Origin: Pterois miles
Lineage: Eukaryota; Chordata; Actinopteri; Perciformes; Scorpaenidae
Reading direction: 5' to 3'
Assembly: GCA_947000775.1 (NCBI GenBank)
Contig: CAMQGK010000334.1
Coordinates: 5,156,501-5,220,500 of the forward strand
DNA length: 64,000 nt
In this document: positions 10,801 to 23,700 of the stretch, one piece after another
How positions within the stretch are numbered: the first letter of the stretch is position 1
How the letters are laid out: each line of letters opens with the position of its first letter
The notes under the pieces: model-generated
Databases searched by the model: none
What the model saw: only the letters and a program-made list of their open reading frames with translations
What the model was told of the DNA's origin: nothing
Program-made: the position numbers and the translations under genes

Positions 10801-13639
10801 CACATACAAGTAGTTGTGTGATCCATTGGTAATATCACACTTTCAGTCAAAAATCAGCTGACAAAGAAGACATGGTAGAAAATAATGGGTTTAACATCAC
10901 CATGAGTGAGAGAGCAGGTTAAAAGTCTGTGTTGGAAGCTGGTTAACAATCCCAGCAGGACATCTTAGCTCAAAGCACAAAGAATGATTGAGATCAGAGA
11001 AAAATCTAAAACTGACGTGCTGGAGGCCGAGAGCCGGAGCAGGATAGAAACATCACATGGGAAGAGAAACCAGCTGAAATAAGCAGCATGCAATTAGGCG
11101 GAGTTAGAGGTTGCTTTGTAAAAAAATTAAATAGTCCATTTCCCATTCCACTATGACATAATTGACTCTTGGAGTGATTTGTATGTGTTCAGCTAAAATT
11201 TCTCTGTAAGAAACTGGATCCAAGAGCAACCCTCAGAAATCCAGGTGTTCATTTACATGTCCGTCTGCCGTTTCCATGTCTGCACGTCAGCTTCTGGTTA
11301 AAAGGTGCACAGACATCAAGCTAGATGTGGGATTGACCTCTGTCTGGCACCACATGCTCTTCTTTCTCCAGCTGTTCTGTCTCCACTACGCTTCAGTTCC
11401 TTCACAGATTTTTATTCTACACCCACCTGACTCATTTCTATCTTTCTCCACAACTGCTTCTAACCTTTGACTCCCCCTACCACTCTTAATCCCTTTTTTG
11501 TTTCAAGGAAGGATCTTGACTGCATTATTCAATATTCATATTTCCATCTTCATAATTCCTCTTCACTCAACTCTGACCTCAAAAAAAGACGCCTTTCTTT
11601 TGCTTGGTGAATTATTATCCCATCTTCTGTGAGACCTTGCCAATCTATTAATCTAACTTGCCATTTACTGTCTTTTCTCTCCAGCTCTGTTAAAGGTTGG
11701 CTGCCTCTCCTCTCGCTCTATCTGTCAGTCAGTCTTTGTGTGCAAATCCCACGTCTTTCTCCCCCAGACTGAATTATTCAATTTAGATGCCATTTGTTTC
11801 ACAGTTGGCAATAGTGACTGTGCACACTCTCCTCTATATAAACCATGCTTCTAATCGCCAACTGCATGCACCCCTTCGCCCCTTTCACTGTTAATATTCT
11901 CTCGCAATGCAACCCCATTTTCTATTTCACATTCATTTTATGTCCTTTCCTCTAAATTAGTTGCATACAGTATATGTGTGAAGAGGGTTTCAGGAGCTGT
12001 TCTCTCCAGGGACAACTCTCTGTTTCACACATGGAAATCAATTTGTCGAGACGAGCGTTTCACAAAGAGGTGCCATTAGGATTCACTATATCAGCGGGGA
12101 AGGGGTTGAGGTGTCTGCACCGAAGACCTTACTCCATTTAAGTCAGTTTCCTCCAAAGGGACCACACCCAGCTGACTACCAAAAAAAGTTTTCTTTAAGA
12201 TGATCAGAAAGATGTAAATTGACAATGACTGTCAAAAGCTTTACTTTAATTGCTTTTCACAAAACATTAAAACAACAAAACTGGCAGTACACATGTCCAT
12301 ACATAATGGCCATATGTACATAATGGGGTGGCTTACTGTATTTGAATTTGTGGCTGTTTCAACATTTGATGTTTCAAAAAAATGTACAGTATATACATGT
12401 CATAAAACATGTTCCTGTCCTTGATTATGAATGGCTGAGCTGCATTCAATCCTGTTGTAAAATACATAAAGGCATAAAACACAAAGCTGTGACAGTATTA
12501 CTATATTACCACTGCAACAGTTAGTCACCTGCTTGTTTCAAAAGGTCAGATTTTATTGTAAATTTTGATTTACTGGGTGGGCTTAGCATGGATTACTGGT
12601 TAACTGGGAGAGATGGACAGGATAGAGGAAGATAAAAAAGAAAGGAGACAAGTTGAAATCACTGAGAAAGAAATTGAGGAGCTGGAAAAGTCAAGAAAAA
12701 AAGCTTGGATCATTAAACAGATCATGTGGTCTGTTTGCTGTTTTCAGACCTGATTATCTGCCTGGACGGGAACGCTCAAGAGTACGCTATACTGTAATTT
12801 GACAAATGCACACACAAAAAAAAAAAACATAAAGATGCCGGTGTTGTGCCAACTGTTTCCCAGTCAAACCAAACTGTACCAACCCTCATCCCTAACCCTA
12901 ACCACCAAGGGGGTTGCTATCATTTTAACAGGAAGGAAATGCTATTTGATGGGGGAACAAACTTCAGCATAACACCTGTTGGCGACAGGAGAGAGAGCCT
13001 AGGGGAATGTATGTTAGCCAGTGAGAAACACCTGTCACTGCCGCCCAGTCCACCGGCCTTTTCTCTCCGTCCAAAGCGGACAGACTACACCAACAATCTA
13101 TGGTAAGTTAACAATTTAACTTTAGCTAGCTTTATTCGTAGCCTATACAGCTGGCAACTAAACAACAGCTAAGGGAAAGTGAGCATCATAGTTGGTGATG
13201 TGGTTAGAATGTAATTGCAACCTGATGAGAGTGTTAGGTAAAATACTACTTCTTTAGCTCCACATTGCCGTGGATTTGTAAAACCTCTAACACTGTTACA
13301 ATCTACGTCAACCACTGCTTGCAAAGTACCACTGTACAAAAACTTTCTGATGCTGGCCTAGAGCCAGAAATCATCACATCAGTGACAAGACATAAACGTG
13401 AAATGTCCCTTTAATCTTATTGGCTACCAAACCTGCAGTGAGCGAAGACGATGGAGCTTTTTGATGAATGTCGTTGCTTCTGCCACTGCGCAATTAAAAC
13501 ACACCTGTCCAGAGACAAACACCCCTGTACCAGCAAAGACGAGTGCTAACATGATTGAACACTGCTTCAACAAGTGTGCAATTATTGGCAATATCCAGAT
13601 TAATGTTAATCACTCAAATCTTTAAGCATACAACACATT
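10801..13639. other. Non-coding, no gene seen
   Basis: Unique-looking sequence without a supported gene. 11270-11980 is pyrimidine-rich on the plus strand. A very short telomere-like run (ccctaaccctaacc, 12890-12903) is too short to be called an interstitial telomere. Confidence 0.5.
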
Positions 13640-14060
13640 CTCACTCCCAACTCATCAAATACCACCATTTGGTCAGTACCCCTCGGTATCATCGACCGAC
13701 ACATGGGGTACCCCTTTTGTGTTACCTTTGGATGGGTCAGGAACGGTGTGTCAATATATGCTCATGCATAGTGCCCTTTCAAAATAAACCTCTGTTTTCA
13801 CAGAAAGCTAGGCAACACAACCACTTAGGGTTAGGAAATGATTGTGGTTGACTTCACTCACGAACGACTCACATGACTACAGAGTGATTAAATGCTCACA
13901 TGACTCACAGGACTACATGACAAAATAAGTCACACAAGACATGAAAAACGGTCTCCTGGGTCAAAGTCCCACCACCTGTTCCAACCCGTCCACCCTGAGT
14001 GGACTCTCACGACATTAATTCCTTGAAATAATGCCGCGAGTGGGTTTGCATTGGCATTAG
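13640..14060 (+). repeat. Old dispersed teleost repeat fragment
   Basis: Includes acttagggttaggaaatgat, a series of cacatgactac-like motifs and gaaaaacggtctcctgggtc, an order I recognise from many fish genomes. CpG sites have largely decayed to CA/TG, which suggests age. Family not known to me; limits approximate. Confidence 0.5.
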
Positions 14061-14334
14061 TTGAAATCCTGGTGCATTGCTTACAGTTGCTAAAGGGCGC
14101 CTCTGTGTGTTAGTATCTGATGCCGATGGAGACATACAAAATGCCAGTATTTCATTGAGTTGGGCTTACTGCATAATTATCAAAAACAAAGTCACGAAGT
14201 AAAACTTTGTCTTGTTTTTCTCAGATATACATGTTAATCAACAAATACAATTCCAACTACAACTATAGTTGCCCAGGAAAAAAAAAAAATATACAGGATC
14301 TATATAAAATTCAAAAGAATATATATATATATAT
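14061..14334. other. Non-coding spacer ending in a short (AT)n
   Basis: No gene. Ends in the AT microsatellite (14319-14334) that served as the hAT insertion target. Confidence 0.5.
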
Positions 14335-15374
14335 TAGGGCTTTCAGTTTAACGCGTTAATTAGATTAATTAATTACGCTGCAAATTAACGCGCTATAAAA
14401 ATTAACGCAATTAATCATGAGTCGCAAGTCAATGCGCAAGCATCTTAAATTTGGCCCATTGAGTGACCCGTAGGCTGCAGTGGCGTCATTTCGTACCTGC
14501 GCCACTAGTCAAAAGCAGGGTGACTGACAATAGAGATGGACGCGACACAGGAGAGCGAGGCAAGCCCACTCGGACCTGTCACTCAGACTCTGACTCGGAC
14601 AAGGAGGAGCAGGGGCCTCTAGCCCGCTACAAAGCTGAGCCGTGCGTTGGGATGCATGAGTGTCCACTGGAGTGGTGGCAGCTCACGCAGGAGCTGATGA
14701 ACAGCTGTCCTCTCCTCCTACCTGGCTACCGCTGCCACGTCTGGGCCATGTGAGAGACTCTTTTCACTGCAGGTAACATCATTGAAAAGAAGAGGGCAGC
14801 CTCACACTCAGACAATGTAAACAAGCTTGTTTGTCTGAGCAACTGGCTCAAGGACACATAGAGTTGTCTGTTGTCAGTTCCTGTAACGTTAGCTGACCCT
14901 TTTAAAGGAAATGCTGTTGGCATCTTGCTATTGATGTTGCCTTATTTAGAGGCATGTTATACTATTCATTTTGAATTGCTGTATTGAGTCAGCTTTAGTA
15001 TTCATTTTGATTGAGAGTCTGCTTATGTGCCTATTTGAGACTCAGCCTTATTTTATTTCTGAATGTTATTTATTTTATTTAACTGTATTTGTATTGCATT
15101 TTTGAGAAATGCACCTGGCCTAATTGATTTGCTGATGTGCTTGACCTTTTTTCTTTAGAATTTTATTTATAAAGCACACTTAACCAATAAAAATGTGGAT
15201 TTCAAATCTTCTCTTCTTGGTGTATTCTATTGATTAGTCATGCACTACAATTTTGTAATGTCCTAGAATTCAAATTCTTTATTTGGGGGCTTTTAGCAGG
15301 TATGAGATTAATTAGATTAATTAATTACAAATCCTGTAATTAATTAGATTAATTTTTTTAATCGCCTGACAGCA

Positions 15375-15377
<3 letters not shown>
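14335..15377 (+). mobile_element. hAT DNA transposon, deleted copy
   Basis: The left end tagggctttcagtttaacg and the reverse complement of the right end (tagtgctgtcaggcgattaa) are imperfect terminal inverted repeats, and both continue into an AT-rich subterminal block rich in attaa. Both sides are flanked by atatatat, which fits the 8-bp target duplication of hAT elements, although the AT microsatellite makes this ambiguous. The 1,043-bp copy keeps only the C-terminal part of a transposase and cannot be autonomous. Confidence 0.85.
14463..14861 (+). pseudogene. Broken hAT transposase C-terminus (dimerisation domain)
   Basis: Read in one frame, codons near 14620-14690 give RYKAEPCVGMHECPLEWW, typical of the hAT C-terminal dimerisation region (E-P-x-x-x-M-x-E-x-P-L-x-W-W). 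After a TGA at 14751-14753 the same frame continues with GNIIEKKRAASHSDNVNKL and NWLKDT, then a stop at 14859-14861. The stretch normally reading YLATxATSxPCERLFS lies between them but only in another frame, so at least two frameshifts have occurred. The catalytic core and zinc finger are absent. In hAT elements this region mediates transposase dimerisation; here it is dead. Confidence 0.85.

Positions 15378-15378
<1 letters not shown>

Positions 15379-15445
<67 letters not shown>
15379..15445. repeat. (TA)n microsatellite
   Basis: About 67 bp of TA dinucleotides directly after the hAT element; an (AT)n tract also precedes the element. The transposon probably inserted into one AT tract. Confidence 0.97.
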
Positions 15446-15448
<3 letters not shown>

Positions 15449-15859
15449 GGCCAAATAAGGCCACTCCAAGTCCATTACAGCTCTTTATTTTCTCAACAAG
15501 AATTCAAAAGAGAGAACTGGCCTTCACCTGGCCATTACAGTTCAATGATTAATCCTAAATTTAGACATTTATTTATATGACTAATAGTTCTGCATCAAAT
15601 TGAATAATTGGAATTTATTGAGGTAAAGAAATTCAAACTTTCATGTCAGATTTTGCAGAAATAATCTGCTGAATTCCCCCATTTATGCCATTTAGAGTAA
15701 AAGGTTTATACATCCACTCAAATGTAAATGTCTGTGCTGATCCTTGCAAGCTAAAATGGTCAACAGTTGGACCTTAATGCACCAGAAATACTTCAAAGAT
15801 CCTCTCCTCCAGCGCTATATTTAAGATGTGAATCGATGATAGTGTCTCTTTCTGGTGCC
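15446..15859. other. Non-coding, no gene seen
   Basis: AT-rich spacer. Confidence 0.5.
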
Positions 15860-15979
15860 AGTAAAGCACTCTTCTACCTTAGTTCTGACAAACATGTATT
15901 CTTCTAATGTAATCTCTGATGCCATGGTTTCCAACTCCTCGAGTAACACCTTTGCTCCAACTGCACATGGAGGCAATCC

Positions 15980-15993
15980 GTTGCCCAGGCAAC
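15980..15993. promoter_or_regulatory. RFX-type X-box, perfect palindrome
   Basis: gttgcccaggcaac matches the RFX consensus GTNRCC-N(0-3)-RGYAAC with a two-base spacer. RFX factors control ciliary and other genes. Motif match only; no evidence of binding. Confidence 0.5.
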
Positions 15994-16016
15994 AAACTTC
16001 TCTCCTGGCTTCTGTC

Positions 16017-16024
16017 ATGCAAAT
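16017..16024 (+). promoter_or_regulatory. POU octamer motif
   Basis: atgcaaat, the consensus POU (Oct) site, 23 bp from the X-box. An 8-mer occurs by chance about once per strand per 65 kb, so it has weight only with its neighbour. Confidence 0.35.
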
Positions 16025-16130
16025 CCCTCTGAAGAAAGGGCAAAAAGTTAAGGGAGCCGATCCAGCCACTTTGCAGAGAGGTATGACAGAGACAGTGAAG
16101 GTGGACAGACTCCTGTCGCAACAGAGCTGC

Positions 16131-16647
16131 AGGGTTGTCTTGCTCTCATTTTCACTCTCTCTTCTTCAATGTTCTCATCTCTTCTGGAAACATGGTCAAT
16201 ATGGTGTGGAAATATTACAGTCCAAATCACTTATTGGCTCACACAGACACATGAATCAAAAAGCTACTTCTGTCAGGTACATTTTGAATTTACCATTTGG
16301 CATTGTTCTTTCATTTTCAAAAAAATTACAAAGAGGATCAAGGTAATAACATTCATCCTCTAATAACATAGAGGAAAAGGGAAAGACCAGTCTGGCAAAT
16401 TAAATCTACGAGAGCCTCTGTGTACCCAGAGACCCTCATAGGGGCATTTTCTCCTCAGTGGCCTTAGAGCACCCCTCCTCCTAATGGAAGGGAAGCAGAA
16501 CAGATGGGACACAAATTGCACTTTCATACACCTCAAGGTTCAAGGCAATTTCCCCTCTGCGCCTGTGAAGTTCTCGGATTGCCTCTCCATCCTTTGAGCC
16601 TTTCACTCTTCAAAGGGGTTTGGGTTTGTTCAGCACCCTGACTCACT

Positions 16648-16648
<1 letters not shown>
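16131..16648. other. Non-coding, no gene seen
   Basis: Unique-looking sequence. Confidence 0.5.

Positions 16649-16710
<62 letters not shown>
16649..16710. repeat. (CA)31 microsatellite
   Basis: 62 bp of CA. Confidence 0.99.
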
Positions 16711-16714
<4 letters not shown>

Positions 16715-16741
16715 CATACTCTAACACCAACACATGAATGT

Positions 16742-16742
<1 letters not shown>

Positions 16743-16792
<50 letters not shown>
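16743..16792. repeat. (CA)25 microsatellite
   Basis: 50 bp of CA, 32 bp after the previous tract; the two likely derive from one interrupted array. Confidence 0.99.
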
Positions 16793-16798
<6 letters not shown>

Positions 16799-16899
16799 TA
16801 TATACACTATAACCTAAAAGCAGTTTTCACATTAGTCACCCTATATGTTTTCATCATCACATAGCTATTTGTATGACTCATTTTAATGTCTACACTGAT

Positions 16900-17680
16900 A
16901 CCATCAGAGACTAAATAAATAGAAAGATGACTGATAAAGGAATCCTTTGTTTGGCCGGGCAGACACATGCACTCCGATGTCCTTTATAATGTAGCTTGCT
17001 TTTTCCAAGTCATTACATGTGGTAGGGATTTTTGCAGGCTGTAATGGCTTCAGTGTTGTTAGACGCATTACAGCATCATCATGTTAGGTCGCTATCAGTC
17101 TTTGTTTCCCCATCTTGCTAACCATGAGAGCCAAAAGAACTGCGATTTATCAGAGCGAGGAGGTTTCCTCTCTTCCATTTGATGTTGGGCGTACAGCATG
17201 CTGTTGAATGGCCCAGGTGCTAGCAGAGCTGCTGAGGAGGTAATAAAAGACTTCCAGCAGTATTGTTTACTGCTCCATTAACAAACAAACATTAGGGCCC
17301 ATTTGACTGAATACTGCTGACAGAGAATATGGTGATAAATCACCATGGCAACCATCCCCATTAATTAATATTGCGCTAGGAGATTTAGGAATGCTTGGAT
17401 GCTGAGGAGGGAGTGCGCACAGATTTTTTTGTCTTTTGGAGGCGAGGGGGTTGTTGTATTTTGTGGGTGGAGCTTCCTGTGCACCATCTTTCATTTCTGG
17501 CCTTTGTCCGACACCAGCAGAAGTAGCCTCGCTCCACATACCAACCAAGGGGTTAACTGTGTCCCCAAAGCAATTACAGCCAATTGTGGAGCTAGTTAGC
17601 AATTAGTGGATTAAATGTAATGAGTCTGTGGTTACCATGGAGACAGAATTTTTCAATGGTACTTGTCAAAATGAAGAGCC

Positions 17681-17683
<3 letters not shown>
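16900..17683. other. Candidate conserved regulatory block, TAAT-rich
   Basis: Non-repetitive stretch with the AT-core cluster ccattaattaatattgcgc (17359-17377), gcaattagtggattaaatg (17599-17617) and two X-box-like half sites around ccatgg (17342-17354 caccatggcaacc and 17630-17644 ggttaccatggagac). This texture resembles vertebrate developmental enhancers. That is inference from motif density; there is no alignment. Confidence 0.35.

Positions 17684-17715
<32 letters not shown>
17684..17715. repeat. Poly-A tract, 32 bp
   Basis: Pure A run. No element of which it could be the tail is recognisable upstream. Confidence 0.97.
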
Positions 17716-17720
<5 letters not shown>

Positions 17721-20700
17721 AGCCAGTGGTTTTAACAGACAGGAGGCAGATAGGTCCAGTCCATTTAGTGCGATCATCACTTTAGTTTGTTATTGAATGT
17801 AATTTGTTGTTTTCGTGTGAACCTTAAAATTAAAAAAATCAACATAGTAACCTGCAGAATCAATGCAACCAGTGAAGAAGGCTAACCATAAGAGGAACCT
17901 CATCTGTGGATAAGAGCACCTGGTGTGGGCGGTTTGAAAGCAACTGCAAAGTCATTTTCAAGGTCCCCCAACTGTTTTATTGTGTTTTTGAGCTCCTGTG
18001 GATAATATACAAAATTTGTTGCAATCGGGCAAATTGTTATGTATATATGATAAGACTAAAACCAAGGCAGGCTTATATTTTGAACAAGTTATCTGCTTTC
18101 AGCTTTTACGTTGCTCACTCAGCTGTCAGCCATAGTTATTAGACTGTTCAGTCATATGCATATTGCACATATACAGTACCATCTGTGCTTTTGTCCCTTC
18201 AGGGCCAGAGCTGACATATTACAGTGAGAAGACTCTTATTGAGTAGTATAATGGATTCCAAACTACGGCATTTCATATCCCGTGTAATTTAATCGCTATT
18301 TAGTCTGGATATCTGATGCCCATTCCTCTCCCTTTATGAAACCGTCTGTGCAAACGGGGCCAGAATCCAAAAATGATTTATGACAGATTCATGAAGAGAG
18401 GCCAAGGGGAGAGAAACAGATTAGGTAGAAATCTGGAGAGATAAAGATGAGACGTCTGTCTGCTGCTGAGGGCAGCGAGACAAGCCCTGTCTGTATCAAG
18501 CTCAGGGAAATGTGCTCAGGGCCTGACAGACAGCATCGAACCATCTCAGAGCTGACACAGACATCATCTTTCTTTTCTTTTCCTAGGGCAAGGGGAGAAC
18601 TGTGACATTGCCAATTATAGTGTCCTTAGGAGGCCATCTTGTACTTTATTTAGCTGTTTCCGTGAACGTACACAACCCTGATGAAGGCTCTTGTAGACAT
18701 TTCTTCTCAATAAACATGTCGTCGCAAGAGAATAGTACATCATGCCCAGAAGTGTGTGCAGTCGAAGTATCTGATAGCAGCTGGAAAAGGAGAGGTCTGA
18801 TCCTGTCAGCCTGAGCACACGAGGAGTGGACGACATTATTTATCCAGTGCGCTCCTCTGCTGTACTCAGCTGCTAACGCTGTGGCAGTAACTGGAATCAA
18901 CAGCAGCAACTCAGTGTTCAGATAGCATACAGATGCCCCTGTTAAAAACAGCAAACAGCCACTGCCTGGCATTCAAAAAACCCCTTATCATTCAGGGACT
19001 GTCTGTTCAAGTCATATCACCGTTACATCACCCGGAGCACAGGGTCGGGCGGACTATGACATTCGATCACACTGAAAGTGTTGATGTTTTCTCACTGTGT
19101 AAACCGGCATTTGTGCTGACAAATCAACAGTAAAACTGGGCTGATTCAGCCCATTTCTCCAGTTTTCAGCTTCCATTCCTTTTTCATTTCTCCCCTCCTC
19201 TCAGGTATGATGACTGTCAACCATAATGCCGGTCAGCGTGAGCCTGGCTGCGGTTGAGCAGAGTGCTGGAAGGCCTGTGCGATTACCCCTGCCCCCCTGC
19301 TGTGAGCACTGCAGCGGTGGAGGGACTGAGAGGGAGAGTGGTGAGCTTTTAATACCACGCACAATAGGGCACCTCAACCCCAGACAGGCACCATATTTAC
19401 ACTGAGCTAAGGCTCTCCCTGAGCCTTATGACAGAGCAGGCGGAATGATCACCCCTCGCCTTGCAGCCAGGGATCCATAATTCATGAGTAGAGGTGGATG
19501 GGGTGCAAACAGGGCATGCTTACAGAGGGGGGCGCCGCCTGAGGAGTGTGTCCTGAGCCCTGTGTGTCTAAGTAATTAAATGGGATTAGGTATGCGCTGA
19601 ACCCATTTTCAGAGAGATTGGCTGGCAATGCCATTATTATTGGAAAGGATCAGAGGGGCTTATAGGCATTGGGGAGGAAGGTAACTGAAGAGAGAGGTTT
19701 GAGGAGATTTATTAAAAAAAACTACTCTCTCAAATGTGGGTGGCAGGTTGGAGACAATCACCTTTTACGTCCCCTTTAAGGGAGAAAGAGGTGAGCGAGA
19801 CTTGAGCTTCCTTGTGGAGGCGTGGAGAGAGACTCGAACACGTCAAAGAAACCAGGCCTAACTATGTCCACAGACCTCTGCTCTGCCCAAAACATCCGTT
19901 TCTAATTTGTGTGACAATGCCACTGCGGATGGCACCTGATTTGCAAGAGGGTGCCCGGAGCAAAACCCATTTGAATAAGCACACATCCGAGTTATCAGGG
20001 ATCAGGAGGAAGAGCTCACAGACAGACAGAGCCCTACCTCTTTCCTCAGTAGCTCAACACCTCGACACACTCGGCTAACAATGTGTCTCTGTGTGCACCT
20101 GGACTGTAATCCTAACAATTCAGCTAACAAAAAGGTCCATACACAATCATGTATTGTAACCCAAACATCTTATTCCTAATCTGAATGGATGGTAAATCCC
20201 AGCTAGTGTGCCCTACTGAGGGATGATTTCCTCTTGCTAGAAGAGTTGAAGCAACTTCTTGTTTGTGCCTCCTTTTTCCCTTACAGAGAGAACCTTTTGG
20301 CGACAGCAACCCTGGGAGAGATGCAGAAAGCACGTCCCCTGGGGAGAAAAGCTGCCTCAGGCTTCAGAAAGCCTATTTACAACAAGCTGTGCTTGTTACT
20401 TTCATCAAAATAGAGCACTGAGCTTTTCTCCTGCCTTGTTTTTTTGTGCTTTTGGCAGGAGGTTGTTATTGTAAAGCACTGACTCCATTGTGCTCAGCGG
20501 TGCGGTGAAAGTCTAGCTGTCCACTGCCATGGAGAAGACAAGAGAGGAGAGACGGTTGGACGGAAGACACACCTTTTTTTTTCCCCCAAGATCCCGGAAT
20601 GTTTTATAGACTCTGAAGGAGCGTCTTTGGGAGGAGTACTGAAACCTGCTATGTCACCGAATTTCCCCAACCTTTGATCCTCAACAGCACTCCATCAAGT

Positions 20701-23700
20701 TCAATTAGAGGATCGGTGGTCTCTGGCGGGCACGTTTGTCATAATCTATTGGGTATGGCGCGTTCCAGATGTTGAAGGAGAGGACAGAAAATCAATAAAC
20801 TGGATTGGGCTGCCAGGCCCAGAGGGAGGTCTCCTTACCCTGGCTTGCGTGGCTCAGACTCAACTTTCCATCAAGCTTCACTTTTTTTTTTTTCCGCCGT
20901 TTGGGCCATCAAATTGAATTTCATCAAAAAGTCTCAAAAAAATGGGAAGATATATAGCATAAGGCTTTTGTATTCCACAGACTCTCAATTTGCCCTCCAG
21001 ACAAATATGCAATCAAATATAGTCAGGAAGGGCTGCTGTTTGCTTTAGATTTTATAAAAAGCAAACACCATCTGAGTTATCACTCCAGTAGTCTTTACTC
21101 ACCGGTAGAGGAGAGACCCTCACTTCTGTTTGTTATCACTCAATACAGATACGCATTGCTTGGCCTGAAATATTTCACATTTATCTTAAATGTGTAGTGA
21201 GACAAAAGTGTTGATCTGACAGATCTTTTGATGCCGTACGTTTCTTGTTTGCTGTTATCAAGCCCGAGCAGAGGGAACAGAAAGGAACTCTGGGAGGAAT
21301 CAAGGTCAATGACTCCTTGACAACCGCTCCATCTGCGAGCTATTGTCATTTCATTACCTGCCCACATCAATTGCCACTGCTGTTTTCTTTATGGACATTT
21401 CCATAGTAACTAGTGATTCATTGTTTGTAAGGGGCCAATCATTCTTGGACAATTGCCTCTTAATGGTGCCATATCAGTAGAAGTGTTCAGCTGTCTGAAA
21501 ACACTGAGTGTCTGTGTGTGTGTTAGGAGGACAAGGCTAAAGGCGACTGTGTATTGTTCCTGAGAGGTAATAATCATTGAAACAGTGCGCAGCTCTCCCA
21601 CAAGGCGGAGATTTTCATATACATGACTGACTGTGTAGCTGATCTGGTTATTGTCACTGTCACCATCAACCCCCGTGCTCGCTCCACCCTCTCTCTTTTT
21701 TACCTCAAGTATGTAGAACAAAAGAGAAAAGAAATATCACCCAAAGGAGGTGGTCCACCTACAAAATCTATAAAGTCCTCCATCAAAATCAGCTCCCTCG
21801 CTTTATGAGGACATTAATCTGCTGCTGCAGTGCTCTGCTCTTCAAAGCACCTTGACAGCGTGATTGTCCTTTTTTCTTGCGGCTGCTGTTTCTTGTGTGC
21901 TTTGTTATACAAAATCTCAAAAGTTTATCAAACGGAAGGGAGGCTGTACGGAAGAGACAGCGCCTCGGAGAGAAATAAAGGATGGAGATGAAGAGAGGAC
22001 AGAGATAGATAGAGAGGAAGAGAGGAGGGAGGAAAGAGCAGCGCTTCTGAGTAACAGCCCTGCCAAAATAAATCCTCCACGGGAAAAACAAAACATCCTG
22101 TGAAATAAAACTCTGGCATCCCCTTCCAAAAATGCTGCAACCTTCATCTATTACTCTCAAGTGTCAGATAAATGTCTGAAAGAGATGGAGAAGTTGTCCT
22201 TGCAGTTGTGCTTTCTCTGCCTAAACTCTGCATGTGCCCTCTCCCCCACCAGTACGCTACCCACACAGCGTAGACACTCACACCTGCATACTGTAGCTGG
22301 GTTGGCCGAGGGAGAGCAACTAGTTTGGACTGTATGCCGATTTAATTGGCTGCGTGTAGGTGGGGAATGAGTGATATCTGTCAAACTAGTGAGCACCAAG
22401 AGGAGACAAAGTTCAAGATCCATCAGTCCTGCTGGATACTATTGTCTTCACATTGGACATGATAAATGCAGCTCACGAAAGCTCCCTGTCCGCTATTATA
22501 ATCAGATTCATCTCTGGCTGTGCTCAGTGGCCCCAGTAAAGTCTGCCACGGAGATTATTTATGACACACAAGGAAAGCTCTGCTCAGTTCTTTAACAGCC
22601 CTGCCGCCGGTGTGGAGAGCGTTACCGGGAACAAGAGCGGAGCTGAGCCAAAGGCACTGCTCTGTTTAGTAAATAAATTGAGTGGGTGAATGAGAGCGGC
22701 AAGCAACAAGAGTGGGTCCCCACTCCTGTTAATTACAGCTTTGGCTGCAGCTCTGGGACTCCTGAGCTGAACAGGTTGGGAGAGGTCTGGGATCAGGTCT
22801 GGGATCAGGTCTCTGGCTGCTTGGTGGGGTCTTCAGAAAGGATCTCAAACACGTTACAGTATACTGTATGCTGCTGTCAACGGAGAGGAGGCAAATAAAA
22901 TGCATGGGGAATAATCTTCACTAAGGAGGCTTCACTCCAGTCGTTTCATTTAACAGCCTGTCCTTTTTTTCTTTTTTCTTTTTAAGATTCACTTCATAAT
23001 CACAGATGAGAGATGTGCACATCAAACAAGACGAGCGACTTTGGTCTACACAGCTGCCTTATAAAAAGCAAACAAGCTATAAATAAAAGAGAATTTTATA
23101 GAGGGGCGTCTGTCGGGCATGTGGGGTTGAAATAGGGAGAGAGAAGTAGAAAGGAAAGGAGAGGAGAGGGGGATCTGCGAGACATCAGAGACCGCAGTGC
23201 ATGACATTACCTATTATGAATACAATGTGAAGCTATTTAAATGTGATGGTAGGAACAGGTTGGCTCAGGGTGGGGCTGGTGTCACAGCTCGTAATGAGAT
23301 CCTTTGATGTGGTAGATAAGGGGGAACCGAATAAGGGAGAGGGCCCTCTGGGGAGGAGAGGTGAGAGGACACCTGGCCACAACCACCACGGCAAAGGAGA
23401 GGAAAAGGGAAAAAGAGGAGAAAAGGGAGGGAGGCGGGAAGCAGTTTCACAGCACCCAGACAGATAAGACATAAAGAGTTCTTCTGACGCATCAAGCATG
23501 GCTCGATTCAACTCACTCTTGGTACCAGGTCCATCTTTCTATTTGGTTTTCCACTGTGGATAGTATGCATGAACCTGCCGTGAAATCATTTTCAACGCAA
23601 CCATCGCTGAATCCTTTCATCAGCCTTTCACCAAACGTCACTCTGCACTTTGGCAACTGTACGGCACACTGCCATTTTTTAAAATCTGGGTCAAGTGAAT

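Larger units (their letters stand above)
15860..16130. other. Candidate conserved regulatory block with X-box and octamer
   Basis: Balanced base composition, no repeat character, and frames open on both strands (163 codons plus, 82 and 80 codons minus), as often seen in conserved non-coding DNA. It contains a perfect palindromic X-box and an octamer 23 bp apart. No protein domain is recognisable in any frame. Conservation itself cannot be judged from one sequence. Confidence 0.35.

Noticed and set aside
12890..12903. Telomere-like ccctaaccctaacc
   Set aside because: Only a little over two units; expected by chance and common inside a fish repeat.
15855..16346. 163-codon plus-strand frame as a gene
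   Set aside because: No domain and overlapping open frames on the other strand; better explained as a non-coding block with regulatory motifs.
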